64,000 nucleotides of DNA from Alloalcanivorax marinus (GTDB lineage Bacteria > Pseudomonadota > Gammaproteobacteria > Pseudomonadales > Alcanivoracaceae), in the NCBI RefSeq assembly GCF_016785095.1, contig NZ_JAEKJB010000013.1:1-64000 (forward strand). Reading direction: 5' to 3'. The stretch's first letter is position 1; each line of letters opens with the position of its first letter. The notes beneath the pieces were generated by a model, which saw nothing but the letters and a program-made list of their open reading frames with translations, was not told the DNA's origin and ran no database searches. The position numbers were made by a program, and so were the translations under genes. This document shows positions 38,633 to 46,329 of the stretch, piece after piece.

Positions 38633-39604
38633 ATGGATTTCAAGGCCATCAGTTCCGTCGTCGGCGACGACTTCGAGGCGGTGAACCGCTTCATCACCCA
38701 CCACCTGGACACCGAGGTCCCGCTGATCCGGGAAGTGGGCGACTACATCGTCGGCTCCGGCGGCAAGCGGCTGCGGCCACTGGTGGGCCTGCTCAGCGCC
38801 CGGGCTTCCGGCTACACCGGCGACCAGCACGTGGACGTGGCGGCGGTGATCGAATTCCTGCACACCGCCACCCTGCTCCACGACGACGTCGTGGACGAAT
38901 CCAGCCTGCGCCGGGGCCGCCCCACGGTGAATGCGGTGTGGGGCAACTCCGCCAGCGTGCTGGTGGGTGATTTCCTGATCTCCCGGGCCCTGCAACTGAT
39001 GGTGGCGCTGGAGGACCAGCGCCTGCTGGAAATCCTCTCCCAGAGCACCAATACCATCTCCGAGGGTGAGGTTCTGCAGCTGCTCAACACCCGCGACCCG
39101 GACACCACCGAATCCAGCTACATGCGGGTGATTCACGACAAAACCGCCAAGATGTTCGAATCCGCCGCCGAAACCGGCGCCGTGCTGGGGGCACGCAACG
39201 GTCCGAACCGCTGCGCGGACTTCGCCACCTTCGGTTTGCACCTGGGCATCGCTTTCCAGCTCATCGACGATGTGCTGGACTACCAGGGCGACGTCAGCGA
39301 GTTGGGCAAGAACGTGGGCGACGACCTGGCCGAGGGCAAGCCCACCCTGCCCCTGATCTACGCCATCCAGCATGGCGCGCCCCAGCACGCCGAGCTGATC
39401 AAGGCCTCGATCCGCGGGGGCGGCCTGGATCACCTGAGCGAGATCGTCGACATCGTGCGCGAGTGCGGCGGCCTGAGCTACACCATCGAGCGGGCCGCCG
39501 AGCACACCGAACGGGCTCTGGACGCGCTGTCATCGGTGCCCGAGTCCCCCTATAAGGACGCGCTGCGCCGCCTGGCGGAGGAATCCTTGCAGCGCACCTA
39601 CTAA
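38633..39604 (+). CDS. ispB: All-trans octaprenyl (polyprenyl) diphosphate synthase
   Basis: A 323-residue prenyltransferase that builds the side chain of ubiquinone. Both Asp-rich motifs are visible: LLHDDVVDE and LIDDVLDY, plus GGKRLRP. Chain length (C40 versus C45) cannot be read with certainty. The ATG at 38633 was preferred over a TTG five codons upstream because of GGAAA spacing. It is divergent from rplU and followed by yajG after 20 bases. Confidence 0.95.
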   Translation: MDFKAISSVVGDDFEAVNRFITHHLDTEVPLIREVGDYIVGSGGKRLRPLVGLLSARASGYTGDQHVDVAAVIEFLHTATLLHDDVVDESSLRRGRPTVNAVWGNSASVLVGDFLISRALQLMVALEDQRLLEILSQSTNTISEGEVLQLLNTRDPDTTESSYMRVIHDKTAKMFESAAETGAVLGARNGPNRCADFATFGLHLGIAFQLIDDVLDYQGDVSELGKNVGDDLAEGKPTLPLIYAIQHGAPQHAELIKASIRGGGLDHLSEIVDIVRECGGLSYTIERAAEHTERALDALSSVPESPYKDALRRLAEESLQRTY

Positions 39605-39624
39605 CTGGATGAATGGAGAATGGC

Positions 39625-40206
39625 ATGAAACAGCTTCTCGTCCTGGCCGCCGCCGCCCTGCTGGCCACCGGCTGCGCGCTCAGCCCTCAGCAGATCGAGG
39701 TGGCACCCAAGCCCGAGGTGGAAGCGGCCAACCTGGGCCACAACCGCCCGGTGGAAGTCATCGCGGTGGACTCCCGTGGCCAGAAGGCGTTCGGCTCCCG
39801 TGGCGGCGTGTACAAGGACACCGCCCTGGTGCAACCCTCCAACGACGTGCGCGCGGCACTGGCGGACTCGGTGCGCAAGGGCCTGCAGAGCCTGGGGTTC
39901 AATGCCTTCAACCCGGGCCCGGACGCCACCACCCTGGAAGTGCGCCTGGAAAAGCTGGATTACATCCCCGAGGAAGGCTCGGTGGTGAACCGGGTCAACC
40001 TGGACCTGACCCTGCTGGCCGAAGCGCGCCGTGGTGACACCACCCACACCGGCACCTACAACAGCAGCGTCGAGCACAAGCTGCCGTTCACGCCCTCGGC
40101 GGCACGCAATCAGGAAATGGTCAACCAGATCCTCAGCCGCTCCATCGAGCGCCTGCTCAACGACCAGGAGATGATTCGCTTCCTGGCCGGCGACGATATG
40201 CCCTGA
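39625..40206 (+). CDS. YajG family lipoprotein
   Basis: A 193-residue lipoprotein with the signal KQLLVLAAAALLATGC; Cys at the lipobox would be acylated. The soluble part matches the YajG family, whose function is not established. The ATG is preceded by GGAG. It probably shares the ispB transcript. Six bases separate its stop from that of the convergent small gene at 40213. Confidence 0.82.
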   Translation: MKQLLVLAAAALLATGCALSPQQIEVAPKPEVEAANLGHNRPVEVIAVDSRGQKAFGSRGGVYKDTALVQPSNDVRAALADSVRKGLQSLGFNAFNPGPDATTLEVRLEKLDYIPEEGSVVNRVNLDLTLLAEARRGDTTHTGTYNSSVEHKLPFTPSAARNQEMVNQILSRSIERLLNDQEMIRFLAGDDMP

Positions 40207-40212
40207 GACCGC

Positions 40213-40401
40213 TCATTCGTTCTCCGGGCGCGCCGTCACCTCCGGCGCGTCCGGGTCCGTCATCGCCACCGTGAACAGCAGCGGTCGGCAGCAGACGTGG
40301 CAATCCTCCACGTATTCCTGATCCCCCTGGGACGGATCCACCAGGGCATCGAACCATTCCCAGCAATGCGGGCACTGCACCGGCACCGGTATCAGTTCCA
40401 T
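40213..40401 (-). CDS. CPXCG motif-containing cysteine-rich protein
   Basis: A 62-residue protein with CPHCWEWF near the N-terminus and CHVCCRP in the middle, two CxxC knuckles that probably bind zinc. The length and the N-terminus fit the CPXCG family of unknown function, although the motif here is CPHCW and not CPxCG. It is four bases downstream of the HIT gene, with which it is probably co-transcribed. Confidence 0.75.
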   Translation of the reverse strand: MELIPVPVQCPHCWEWFDALVDPSQGDQEYVEDCHVCCRPLLFTVAMTDPDAPEVTARPENE

Positions 40402-40405
40402 CGCC

Positions 40406-40798
40406 CTACTCCGGCAGCCGCAGGCGCCGCAGCCAGTCCGGCTCCGTCTCGACCGGTCGAGGCTCACCCTGCCCCCACACCGGCCCCGGCCAGCACGGGT
40501 CGCCCTCGAAGCGGGCGATGACGTGCACATGCAGCTGCGGCACCAGATTGCCCAGCGCGCCCAGATTGATCTTGTCCGCGCCGGTGACGCGCTCCAGCTC
40601 GGCGGCGAGGTGATTCACCGTGGTCAGCAAAAGAGCCTGCTCCGGCAGCGGCAGATGGTGCCACTCGCGCAGGCCATCGCGCTTGGGCACCACGATCAGC
40701 CAGGGAAAGCGGGCATCGCGCATCCAGCGCAACCAGCACAGATCGGTTTCGCCCAGCGCGCCGGTATCGGCCGCCAGACGGGGGTGGAGAGTGGTCAT
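40406..40798 (-). CDS. HIT domain protein
   Basis: A 130-residue histidine-triad nucleotide hydrolase/transferase with the triad LHVHVIARF. The family acts on phosphoester bonds of nucleotides; the substrate is unknown. A GTG two codons upstream (40804) is an alternative start. It precedes the CPXCG gene. Confidence 0.85.
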   Translation of the reverse strand: MTTLHPRLAADTGALGETDLCWLRWMRDARFPWLIVVPKRDGLREWHHLPLPEQALLLTTVNHLAAELERVTGADKINLGALGNLVPQLHVHVIARFEGDPCWPGPVWGQGEPRPVETEPDWLRRLRLPE

Positions 40799-40975
40799 GG
40801 TCACAAATCCGCCTTAAAAGCCCGGGGCGACGGCTGGGCAAGACCGCCGCCGTCGCCTAAGATGATACGCAAAAATTAGCGCTCTCAAGAAAAGCCGGCG
40901 AGCATACACAAGTACGCAAGGGGAACGCCGGTCCATTTCCAAGGATGGCGTACGATACCTGTCTGGGGGAAGATC

Positions 40976-41365
40976 ATGGAATGGGTAGCCATCATTACCG
41001 TCGTGGCGCTGTTGCAATGCGCCCTGTTCAGCTTCCTGGTCGGCCGCGCCCGGGTCAAATACCAGGTGCGCGCACCGGCCGTGCACGGCCATGAAATCTT
41101 CGAACGCTGCCAGCGCGGCCACGCCAATACCGTGGAGCAGTTGGTGCTGTTCCTGCCAGCGCTGTGGTTGTTCGGCTGGTATCTGGAACCGCGCGCGGCG
41201 GCGGTGCTCGGCGTGCTGTTCGTGATCGGCCGGCAACTTTACTTCAACGCCTACCTGCAGCAGCCACGCAATCGCGGTCGTGGTTTCCTGATCGGCTTCC
41301 TGGCCACCCTCACCCTCCTGCTCGGCGGCCTGGGCGGCGCCGTCTTTCAGCTCATCTCCGGCTAA
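40976..41365 (+). CDS. MAPEG family membrane protein
   Basis: A 129-residue protein with four hydrophobic helices and the MAPEG signature near ERCQRGHANTVEQ and GRQLYFNAY. MAPEG proteins bind glutathione and include microsomal glutathione transferases; the activity here is inferred only from the family. GGGGAAG lies upstream of the ATG. Its stop is followed directly by a 16-bp tandem repeat. Confidence 0.85.
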   Translation: MEWVAIITVVALLQCALFSFLVGRARVKYQVRAPAVHGHEIFERCQRGHANTVEQLVLFLPALWLFGWYLEPRAAAVLGVLFVIGRQLYFNAYLQQPRNRGRGFLIGFLATLTLLLGGLGGAVFQLISG

Positions 41366-41423
41366 CGATCACCCGGGCTATCGATCATCCGGGCTATCGA
41401 TCATCCGGGCTATCGATAGTCCG
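41366..41423. repeat. 16-bp tandem repeat at the end of the AraC gene
   Basis: CGATCATCCGGGCTAT occurs three times head to tail (first copy with one change), followed by a partial fourth copy CGATAGTCCG. It starts one base after the MAPEG stop and runs through the stop codon of the convergent AraC gene (41410-41412). Confidence 0.85.
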
Positions 41424-42423
41424 ACGGGCTGCGCCCGGTCCAGCGACGGAAAGCACGGGCGAAATTGGAAGCATCGGAATACCCCAGCGCCAGGGCGATT
41501 TCATCCACCGAGCGGTGGCTCTGGGTCAGATATTCCACCGCCAGCCCTTTGCGCAGGTCATCCAGCAGGGTCTGGTAGCTGGTGCCCAGTTGCTGGAGCT
41601 TGCGCTTGAGCGTCCGTGACGACATATGCAGCTCCGACGCCACGTCGTCGACACCGGGGAAGCCTCCGGAGCCGGCCAGCATGATGCGCCGTACCTGGCC
41701 AAGCAGCGCCGGCGGCGCCTTGATCCGTTCCATCTCCTGCTCGCACTGGGCGGCGGCCATCTGGGCCAGGCGCGGGTCGGCGAAACGCAGGCGCCGCTGC
41801 AAACGCTCCACCGGAAAGCGCATCTGGCTGTAGGCGCAATCGAAGTACACCGGCACCGGAATCAACGGACGCAACCGGGAGAAATAGGCCGGCTCCGGGT
41901 AGGAGAAGCGCAGCTCACCGAGGATTTCCACGTCGGGAATCAGTTGCATGGCCATGAAATGGAAACTGGAGAACAGGCTCTCCACCACCAGCGGCGCCAG
42001 ATCGCCCAAGGCCAGCATTTCGTTGACCTGGAGCACCGCCCAGTCACCGTCGCTGAAACTCTCCAGCTGAATGATGGTGCTGCGGGTGCGGAAGAACTTG
42101 ACCGCCAGCTCGATGGCGTCCCCCAGTGTCTCGCTGCTCATCGCCGCGTAACCGAGAAAACCATGGGATGAGAGGGTCATGGACGCCCCCAGCTCCCAGC
42201 CCATCCAGGGCTCGCCGGTGAGTGCCAGGGCACGCCGGGCGAAACGGTCGAACACGGCGGCGGTGAGCCGCGCCTTGGGATCGCGCCAGCAACCCGGTTC
42301 GATCGGCAACCCTTCCAGGGCGCGCTCCTCCTCGATGCCACGCTTATCCAGAAACTCCAGCATCAGCGCCAGATATTCGGCGGAGATGGTGTAGTCCTCC
42401 GCGCTCATTTTTAGAATCGTCAT
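41410..42423 (-). CDS. AraC family transcriptional regulator
   Basis: A 337-residue regulator with the N-terminal arabinose_bd-type ligand domain seen in OruR/ArgR-like and ORF-1 regulators (about 20-210). A C-terminal AraC helix-turn-helix pair follows (VDDVASELHMSSRTLKRKL and DEIALALGYSDASNFARAF), ending SPSDYR. Regulators of this shape often control lipid, alkane or amino-acid catabolism. The ATG at 42423 has GGGA upstream; the next ATG at 42408 does not. The last codons lie in a 16-bp tandem repeat. Confidence 0.88.
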   Translation of the reverse strand: MTILKMSAEDYTISAEYLALMLEFLDKRGIEEERALEGLPIEPGCWRDPKARLTAAVFDRFARRALALTGEPWMGWELGASMTLSSHGFLGYAAMSSETLGDAIELAVKFFRTRSTIIQLESFSDGDWAVLQVNEMLALGDLAPLVVESLFSSFHFMAMQLIPDVEILGELRFSYPEPAYFSRLRPLIPVPVYFDCAYSQMRFPVERLQRRLRFADPRLAQMAAAQCEQEMERIKAPPALLGQVRRIMLAGSGGFPGVDDVASELHMSSRTLKRKLQQLGTSYQTLLDDLRKGLAVEYLTQSHRSVDEIALALGYSDASNFARAFRRWTGRSPSDYR

Positions 42424-42654
42424 ACTTATTGTCCCATGGCCCAATATGACCAGCCCGGGCACAAGATACGCATACCCTTCCGGCCAAGGCAAGACCACAG
42501 CGACAACACGACGCCGGAGGAAAGTCATGACCGCCAACTGACAACCTGGGTCACATCCTGCCATGGCGCGCCGCCGGCGGCACCGGCGCCGTTTGGGTGG
42601 CGAAATCCCAACTTACTGATTTTTATATGAAAAGCCGGAGCCATGGAGTGGCAC

Positions 42655-42675
42655 GATTCTGGCTTTGCCAGAATC
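42655..42675 (+). other. Hairpin upstream of a small ORF
   Basis: GATTCTGGC and GCCAGAATC form a perfect nine-base stem with a TTT loop. The ribosome-binding GAGGAA of the small gene at 42695 begins five bases later. No T run follows, so it is unlikely to be a simple terminator. Confidence 0.6.
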
Positions 42676-42694
42676 GGGCAGAGGAATGGTCACC

Positions 42695-42898
42695 ATGAGC
42701 AAAATCGTCAGAGTGGAAAAGCGGCACCCGGAAACGGCCCTGGAAAACCTGAACCGGCTCACCGGGCTGGATTTCCAGAGCTGGCCGGAATCTCTGCTGG
42801 AAACAGGTGAGGACGTGGTCGTCGACAACCTCGACACCGCGTCGCGGCCCGAGGGGGGAAGCCTGGCGTGCCGGCGCGTGGCCGATAACGGTCGCTAA
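42695..42898 (+). CDS. Hypothetical small protein, 67 residues
   Basis: A short frame with GAGG 10 bases before the ATG. The predicted protein has no signal peptide or membrane helix and is moderately acidic in its middle (SLLETGEDVVVDNLD). No family was recognised. A hairpin lies just upstream and a GC-rich stem-loop (GCGGGCCCC/GGGGCCCGC, about 42908-42938) just downstream, which would bracket it as its own unit. It is plausible but unproven. Confidence 0.5.
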   Translation: MSKIVRVEKRHPETALENLNRLTGLDFQSWPESLLETGEDVVVDNLDTASRPEGGSLACRRVADNGR

Positions 42899-42961
42899 CC
42901 CGGCTGGCGGGCCCCGGGGGGAAGAAAAGGGGCCCGCCCCGCGGCTTGATGCCGAACAGTG

Positions 42962-43342
42962 TCAGTAGTTGGAGATCAGCTTGTCCTGGGGACGCAGTGC
43001 CGTGCCACGGCGCTGCATGTACAGTTCTTCCACCACGTAGAGCATGCCCGGATCGGAGAGGCGCAGGGAAATCTGAACCTGTTCCACGTTGTCGGTGAAA
43101 CGCAACCGCACCAAGCCGGACAGCAGCGCGCTGCCGTCACCTTTCACCTGCGCGGCATCCACCAGCACCGCCTGGTCGTTCTTGGTGTCCAGGTAACGAA
43201 CCAGCAACTGAACCTGGCCCGGCTCCCCGGAGACCCTGGTCCAGGCCGCCACATTGAACTCCGCATCCCACTGTCGCGCGCGGGCCGGTCGCCCGTCCGC
43301 CCAAATCCGGCTGGGCACCTTGGCGATGAACTTCTCGATCAT
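42962..43342 (-). CDS. Hypothetical protein, 126 residues
   Basis: No family was recognised. The sequence alternates polar and hydrophobic residues (VQLLVRYLDTKN, VRLRFTDNVEQVQISLRL), suggesting a beta-rich soluble fold. It lacks a signal peptide and Cys. It is divergent from the phasin-like gene at 43570 and shares its 227-base control region, so a role related to granules or to its regulation is conceivable, but that is only positional inference. Confidence 0.7.
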   Translation of the reverse strand: MIEKFIAKVPSRIWADGRPARARQWDAEFNVAAWTRVSGEPGQVQLLVRYLDTKNDQAVLVDAAQVKGDGSALLSGLVRLRFTDNVEQVQISLRLSDPGMLYVVEELYMQRRGTALRPQDKLISNY

Positions 43343-43479
43343 GAATTCGTATCTCGGCCGATTGGTACTTTCCTATGGAGTGTACGGGGCCCCGGGCGGT
43401 TCCCGCCACGTTCGAATTGGCGCCGGCGTTGGGAGCTCCATCACAGGCTGCCCAATTTCCTACACCTTTCCATTGTTTA

Positions 43480-43492
43480 ATTGTTCGACAAT
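43480..43492. promoter_or_regulatory. Palindrome upstream of the phasin-like gene
   Basis: ATTGTTCGACAAT is a perfect 5-3-5 palindrome. A second overlapping dyad, CATTGT (43471-43476) with ACAATG (43488-43493), surrounds it. CATACT just after could serve as a -10 box for the gene at 43570. An operator is likely, the regulator unknown. Confidence 0.45.
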
Positions 43493-43569
43493 GCATACTC
43501 CATCCAAGCGACGGCGCCCGTATCGTTCACGGCGAAGAGGTTAGCGAAGACGCTTAGGAGGTACACATC

Positions 43570-44001
43570 ATGGGTGAACTGAAAGACCTGCGTGAAGATC
43601 AGGAAAAGCTGCTGAGCCGCGTCAGGAGTTTCGGCGACAAGCTCTACCTGGCCGGCCTGGGCGCCTACAGCAAGGCCGGTGACAGCTCCGAGGAGCTGTA
43701 CGAACAGTACGTCGAGGCCGGTAGCGAAGCCTATGGCGATGACGCCGAGGGCAAATCCAAACTCCTGCTGGCCGGTCGCGGCTTCACCGTGCGCGCCCGG
43801 GCGCTGCTTGAAGAAGCGCCGCGCAAACGCCAGGAGCTCTACGAACAATTCATCAGCACCGGCAAGGAAGCCCGTGGCGAGAAAGCCGAGACCAGCAATG
43901 AGTTCGTTCTGGCGGGGCTCGGCGCCTTGACCACCGCCCGCGAGCAGAGCCGCAAGCTGTTCGAAGAGCTGGTGAGCGCCGGCGAAAAACAGCGCGCCTG
44001 A
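43570..44001 (+). CDS. Phasin-like three-repeat protein
   Basis: A 143-residue amphipathic helical protein with AGGAGG before the ATG. After a 24-residue leader it has three related units beginning (L/F)xLAG(L/R)G at residues 25, 65 and 112. Each is followed about 20 residues later by ELYEQY, ELYEQF or LFEELV, then an A/STGxE segment. The composition and the AGLGAY/KA pattern resemble PhaF/PhaI-type polyhydroxyalkanoate granule proteins (phasins), but no PHA gene is nearby. It ends at a strong terminator. Confidence 0.72.
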   Translation: MGELKDLREDQEKLLSRVRSFGDKLYLAGLGAYSKAGDSSEELYEQYVEAGSEAYGDDAEGKSKLLLAGRGFTVRARALLEEAPRKRQELYEQFISTGKEARGEKAETSNEFVLAGLGALTTAREQSRKLFEELVSAGEKQRA

Positions 44002-44036
44002 TTCTTATTCCCTTTTTCTGCCTACTCTCCTTTGGC

Positions 44037-44062
44037 GGGGCCCCTGTGGGCCCCCTTTTTTT
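44037..44062 (+). terminator. Rho-independent terminator of the phasin-like gene
   Basis: GGGGCCC and GGGCCCC form a stem around CTGT, followed by a T run. It lies 36 bases after the stop at 44001. Confidence 0.88.
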
Positions 44063-44115
44063 GCGCCGCTGGCGGCGCTAGGCTTGCGGAATTCGAAACC
44101 AGCAGCGAGCAGACC

Positions 44116-45429
44116 ATGGCCAAACGCCGTGACCGGGCCGCCACCGGCGGTCGTTTCTGGAAACTCACCGGCATGACCACCTCCATCGCCACCCGGGTGG
44201 CGGGCCAGCAGGTGCGCGGCTGGTTCCAGTCGGAGCAGGACCGGCGCGAAAGCCGCGAGGAACTGATGCGCCACATAGGCCGCGAGGTGGCCGCCACCCT
44301 GGGACAAATGAAGGGGGCGGTGATGAAGGTCGGCCAGATCGCCTCGCAAATGCAGGATGTGCTGCCCCGGGAAATCAGCGAGCAGTTGGCGGTGCTGCAG
44401 AACGCCTCGGCGCCGATGCCCTTCCATGTTATCCGGCGGCAGCTTGAGCGGGAGCTGGGCGGCCCGGTGGCGGATCATTTCCAGGACTTCCAGGAAACAC
44501 CGTTCGCCGCCGCCTCCATCGGCCAGGTCCATCGCGCCACCACCCTGGAGGGCGAGCAGGTCGTGGTCAAGGTTCAGTATCCGGCGGTGAAGGCTTCCAT
44601 CGATTCCGACATGAAGCACCTCAAGCGCATCCTCAAGCTCGGCAGTCTGTTGCGCGTCGACGAGCGGGCCCTGGACGCGGTGTTCCGGGAGATTCGCCAG
44701 CAGTTGGATGAGGAACTGGATTACCACCAGGAAGCGGAAAACCTGAACCTGTTCCGGGACTTTCATCGTGACGATCCGGATGTGGTGATCCCGCGGGTAT
44801 TCCCGGCCCTGTCCGGGGCCACCGTGCTGACCCTCAGTCTGGAGGAAGGCACGCCGCTGGAGCAGGTGGACGACGCCCATGGCTTCGATCAGGCCCTGCG
44901 CAACCGGCTCGGCGAGCGGCTGTTCGATCTGCTTGCCCGTCAGATCTTCCAGCTGCATGCGGTGCATTGCGACCCCCACCCGGGCAACTTCGCGTTCCGC
45001 CAGGATGGCGCCATCGTGTTCTATGACTTCGGAGCGGTGAAGCGCCTTCCCGCCGAGGACGTGGCCTTGATGGCGGCACTCACCGGCGCCGCGCTGTCCG
45101 GTGACTGGGCGCGGCTGGATCAGGCGCTGGTGGACATCGGCGCCCGCCGCGCGGACACCTCCGTGCCGGACGGCTTTTACGAAGCCTGGGTGCCGGTGCT
45201 GATGCAGGGCATCGCCGACACGCCGTTCGACTTCGAAACCGCCCGGGTCCACCAGGACGTGATGAAACAGGCCAAAGCCTCTGCCTGGGAAGACATGCTG
45301 AAGTTTCAGCCCAGCTCGCGGACCCTGCTGGTGCAGCGGGTGGTGGGCGGACATTACTGGACCATGAAGAACCTGGGAGTGGCCAGCGCGCTGCGCCCGC
45401 GCCTGGAGCGGATTCTGGAGAGCCGTTGA
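44116..45429 (+). CDS. ABC1/UbiB-family atypical kinase (AarF-like)
   Basis: A 437-residue member of the ABC1 (UbiB/AarF/ADCK) family. It has the KxGQ motif (MKVGQIASQM), an Ala-rich loop (FAAASIGQVHRA), the ion-pair lysine in VVKVQYP, and DPHPGNFAF and YDFG motifs. The family supports quinone synthesis or lipid homeostasis. No C-terminal membrane helices of classical UbiB were seen, and no ubi genes are nearby, so it is probably a paralogue, not ubiB itself. The ATG at 44116 lies after the preceding terminator. Confidence 0.88.
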   Translation: MAKRRDRAATGGRFWKLTGMTTSIATRVAGQQVRGWFQSEQDRRESREELMRHIGREVAATLGQMKGAVMKVGQIASQMQDVLPREISEQLAVLQNASAPMPFHVIRRQLERELGGPVADHFQDFQETPFAAASIGQVHRATTLEGEQVVVKVQYPAVKASIDSDMKHLKRILKLGSLLRVDERALDAVFREIRQQLDEELDYHQEAENLNLFRDFHRDDPDVVIPRVFPALSGATVLTLSLEEGTPLEQVDDAHGFDQALRNRLGERLFDLLARQIFQLHAVHCDPHPGNFAFRQDGAIVFYDFGAVKRLPAEDVALMAALTGAALSGDWARLDQALVDIGARRADTSVPDGFYEAWVPVLMQGIADTPFDFETARVHQDVMKQAKASAWEDMLKFQPSSRTLLVQRVVGGHYWTMKNLGVASALRPRLERILESR

Positions 45430-45441
45430 CGCAATCGTGGC

Positions 45442-45503
45442 GGGAGCGACTTCAGTCGCGATCACGGGGGCGCCCTCTTCATCGCGGCTGAAGCCGCTCC
45501 TAC
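45442..45503. repeat. REP-like inverted pair, copies 7-8
   Basis: GGGAGCGACTTCAGTCGCGA (45442) faces ATCGCGGCTGAAGCCGCTCC (45481). Each arm folds on itself: GCGACT/AGTCGC in the first, GCGGCT/AGCCGC in the second. The A-T pair in one is a G-C pair in the other. It lies between the convergent ABC1 kinase and barrel genes. Confidence 0.8.
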
Positions 45504-45557
45504 CGTGTTCCGCAGGCGGCGGGGCGTATTCGCCGCTTAGCCGTAATGGACGGACGA

Positions 45558-45592
45558 AAAAGGAAACGCCGGCGTTCAAGCCGGCGCTTTCG
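45558..45592 (-). terminator. Terminator of the outer-membrane barrel gene
   Basis: On the minus strand GCGCCGGC and GCCGGCGT pair around TTGAAC, followed by TTCCTTTTT. It is about 50 bases after the stop at 45646. Confidence 0.75.
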
Positions 45593-45645
45593 GTTCGCCT
45601 TCCCTGGCGGTTCGGGGCCTCCCTTTCCCCGGATAGGGGGACGGA

Positions 45646-46197
45646 TCAGAACGCGGAGCGCAGGCCCACGCTGATGCCGGAGATTTCTTCATCGTCCTGA
45701 TCGTAGTAGCGCATGTACTCCAGGTTCGCGCCAAAGGTATCGGTCAGGTTGAAGTCGATGCCGGCACCGTAGGATTCACCTTCGTAGTGCTCGTCATCGT
45801 CCACGGAGTAGTCGATACCGGCCACCGAACCCTCGGCTTTCACGGTACCTTTGAGTTTGGTGTAACCACCGATGATGTAGGGGTGCACGGCTTCGGCCAG
45901 AGGCGCGGAGAGTTTCACGTAACCGCCGTACATGTTGTCCAGTTCGAAGTCGACGATGCCCTTGGAATCCTCATCGAAGCCCATGCCACCGCGGGCCTCC
46001 AGGCCGATGTAGTCATTGAACTCGATGCCGGCACGCAGAACGGCGGCGTCGATTTTCAGCGTGTCGCTGTCGTACTCGTCGTTGTCGTACTGGAACTGGC
46101 TGTAGTTGGCGCCGATATACGGACCCGCCGCGAAGGCGCCGCCGGCCACCAGAGTACAGGAGAGGACCATTGCCTTGCCCAGAATCTTGACCTTCAT
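45646..46197 (-). CDS. Outer membrane beta-barrel protein
   Basis: A 183-residue protein with a signal peptide (LGKAMVLSCTLVAGGAFA) and a small barrel of about eight amphipathic strands (YIGANYSQFQY, YGGYVKLSAP, GANLEYMRYY). It ends in Phe (VGLRSAF), the BAM recognition signal. Many Asp and Glu residues lie in predicted loops. It resembles OmpW/OmpA-barrel families; the function is unknown. AAAGGAGA lies before the ATG. It is divergent from a hybrid kinase and shares a 132-base control region with it. Confidence 0.85.
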   Translation of the reverse strand: MKVKILGKAMVLSCTLVAGGAFAAGPYIGANYSQFQYDNDEYDSDTLKIDAAVLRAGIEFNDYIGLEARGGMGFDEDSKGIVDFELDNMYGGYVKLSAPLAEAVHPYIIGGYTKLKGTVKAEGSVAGIDYSVDDDEHYEGESYGAGIDFNLTDTFGANLEYMRYYDQDDEEISGISVGLRSAF

Positions 46198-46286
46198 TTG
46201 CGTCTCCTTTTGCGTGTGAAGTCATCAGTTTGAAACAGGGTACTTGGCCTCGTTCCAGAACCCCCGTTAAATACGGTAAAAGCAAC

Positions 46287-46300
46287 GTGATAATAATCAC
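46287..46300. promoter_or_regulatory. Palindrome between the barrel and hybrid-kinase genes
   Basis: GTGATAATAATCAC is a perfect 5-4-5 palindrome 30 bases before the kinase ATG. A second dyad CCGTTAAATACGG lies at 46264-46276. Both could be operators controlling the divergent pair. GATAATAATC has partial likeness to Fur half-sites. Confidence 0.4.
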
Positions 46301-46329
46301 ATTCGGCGACAAGCCACCGGGAAGGGTGA

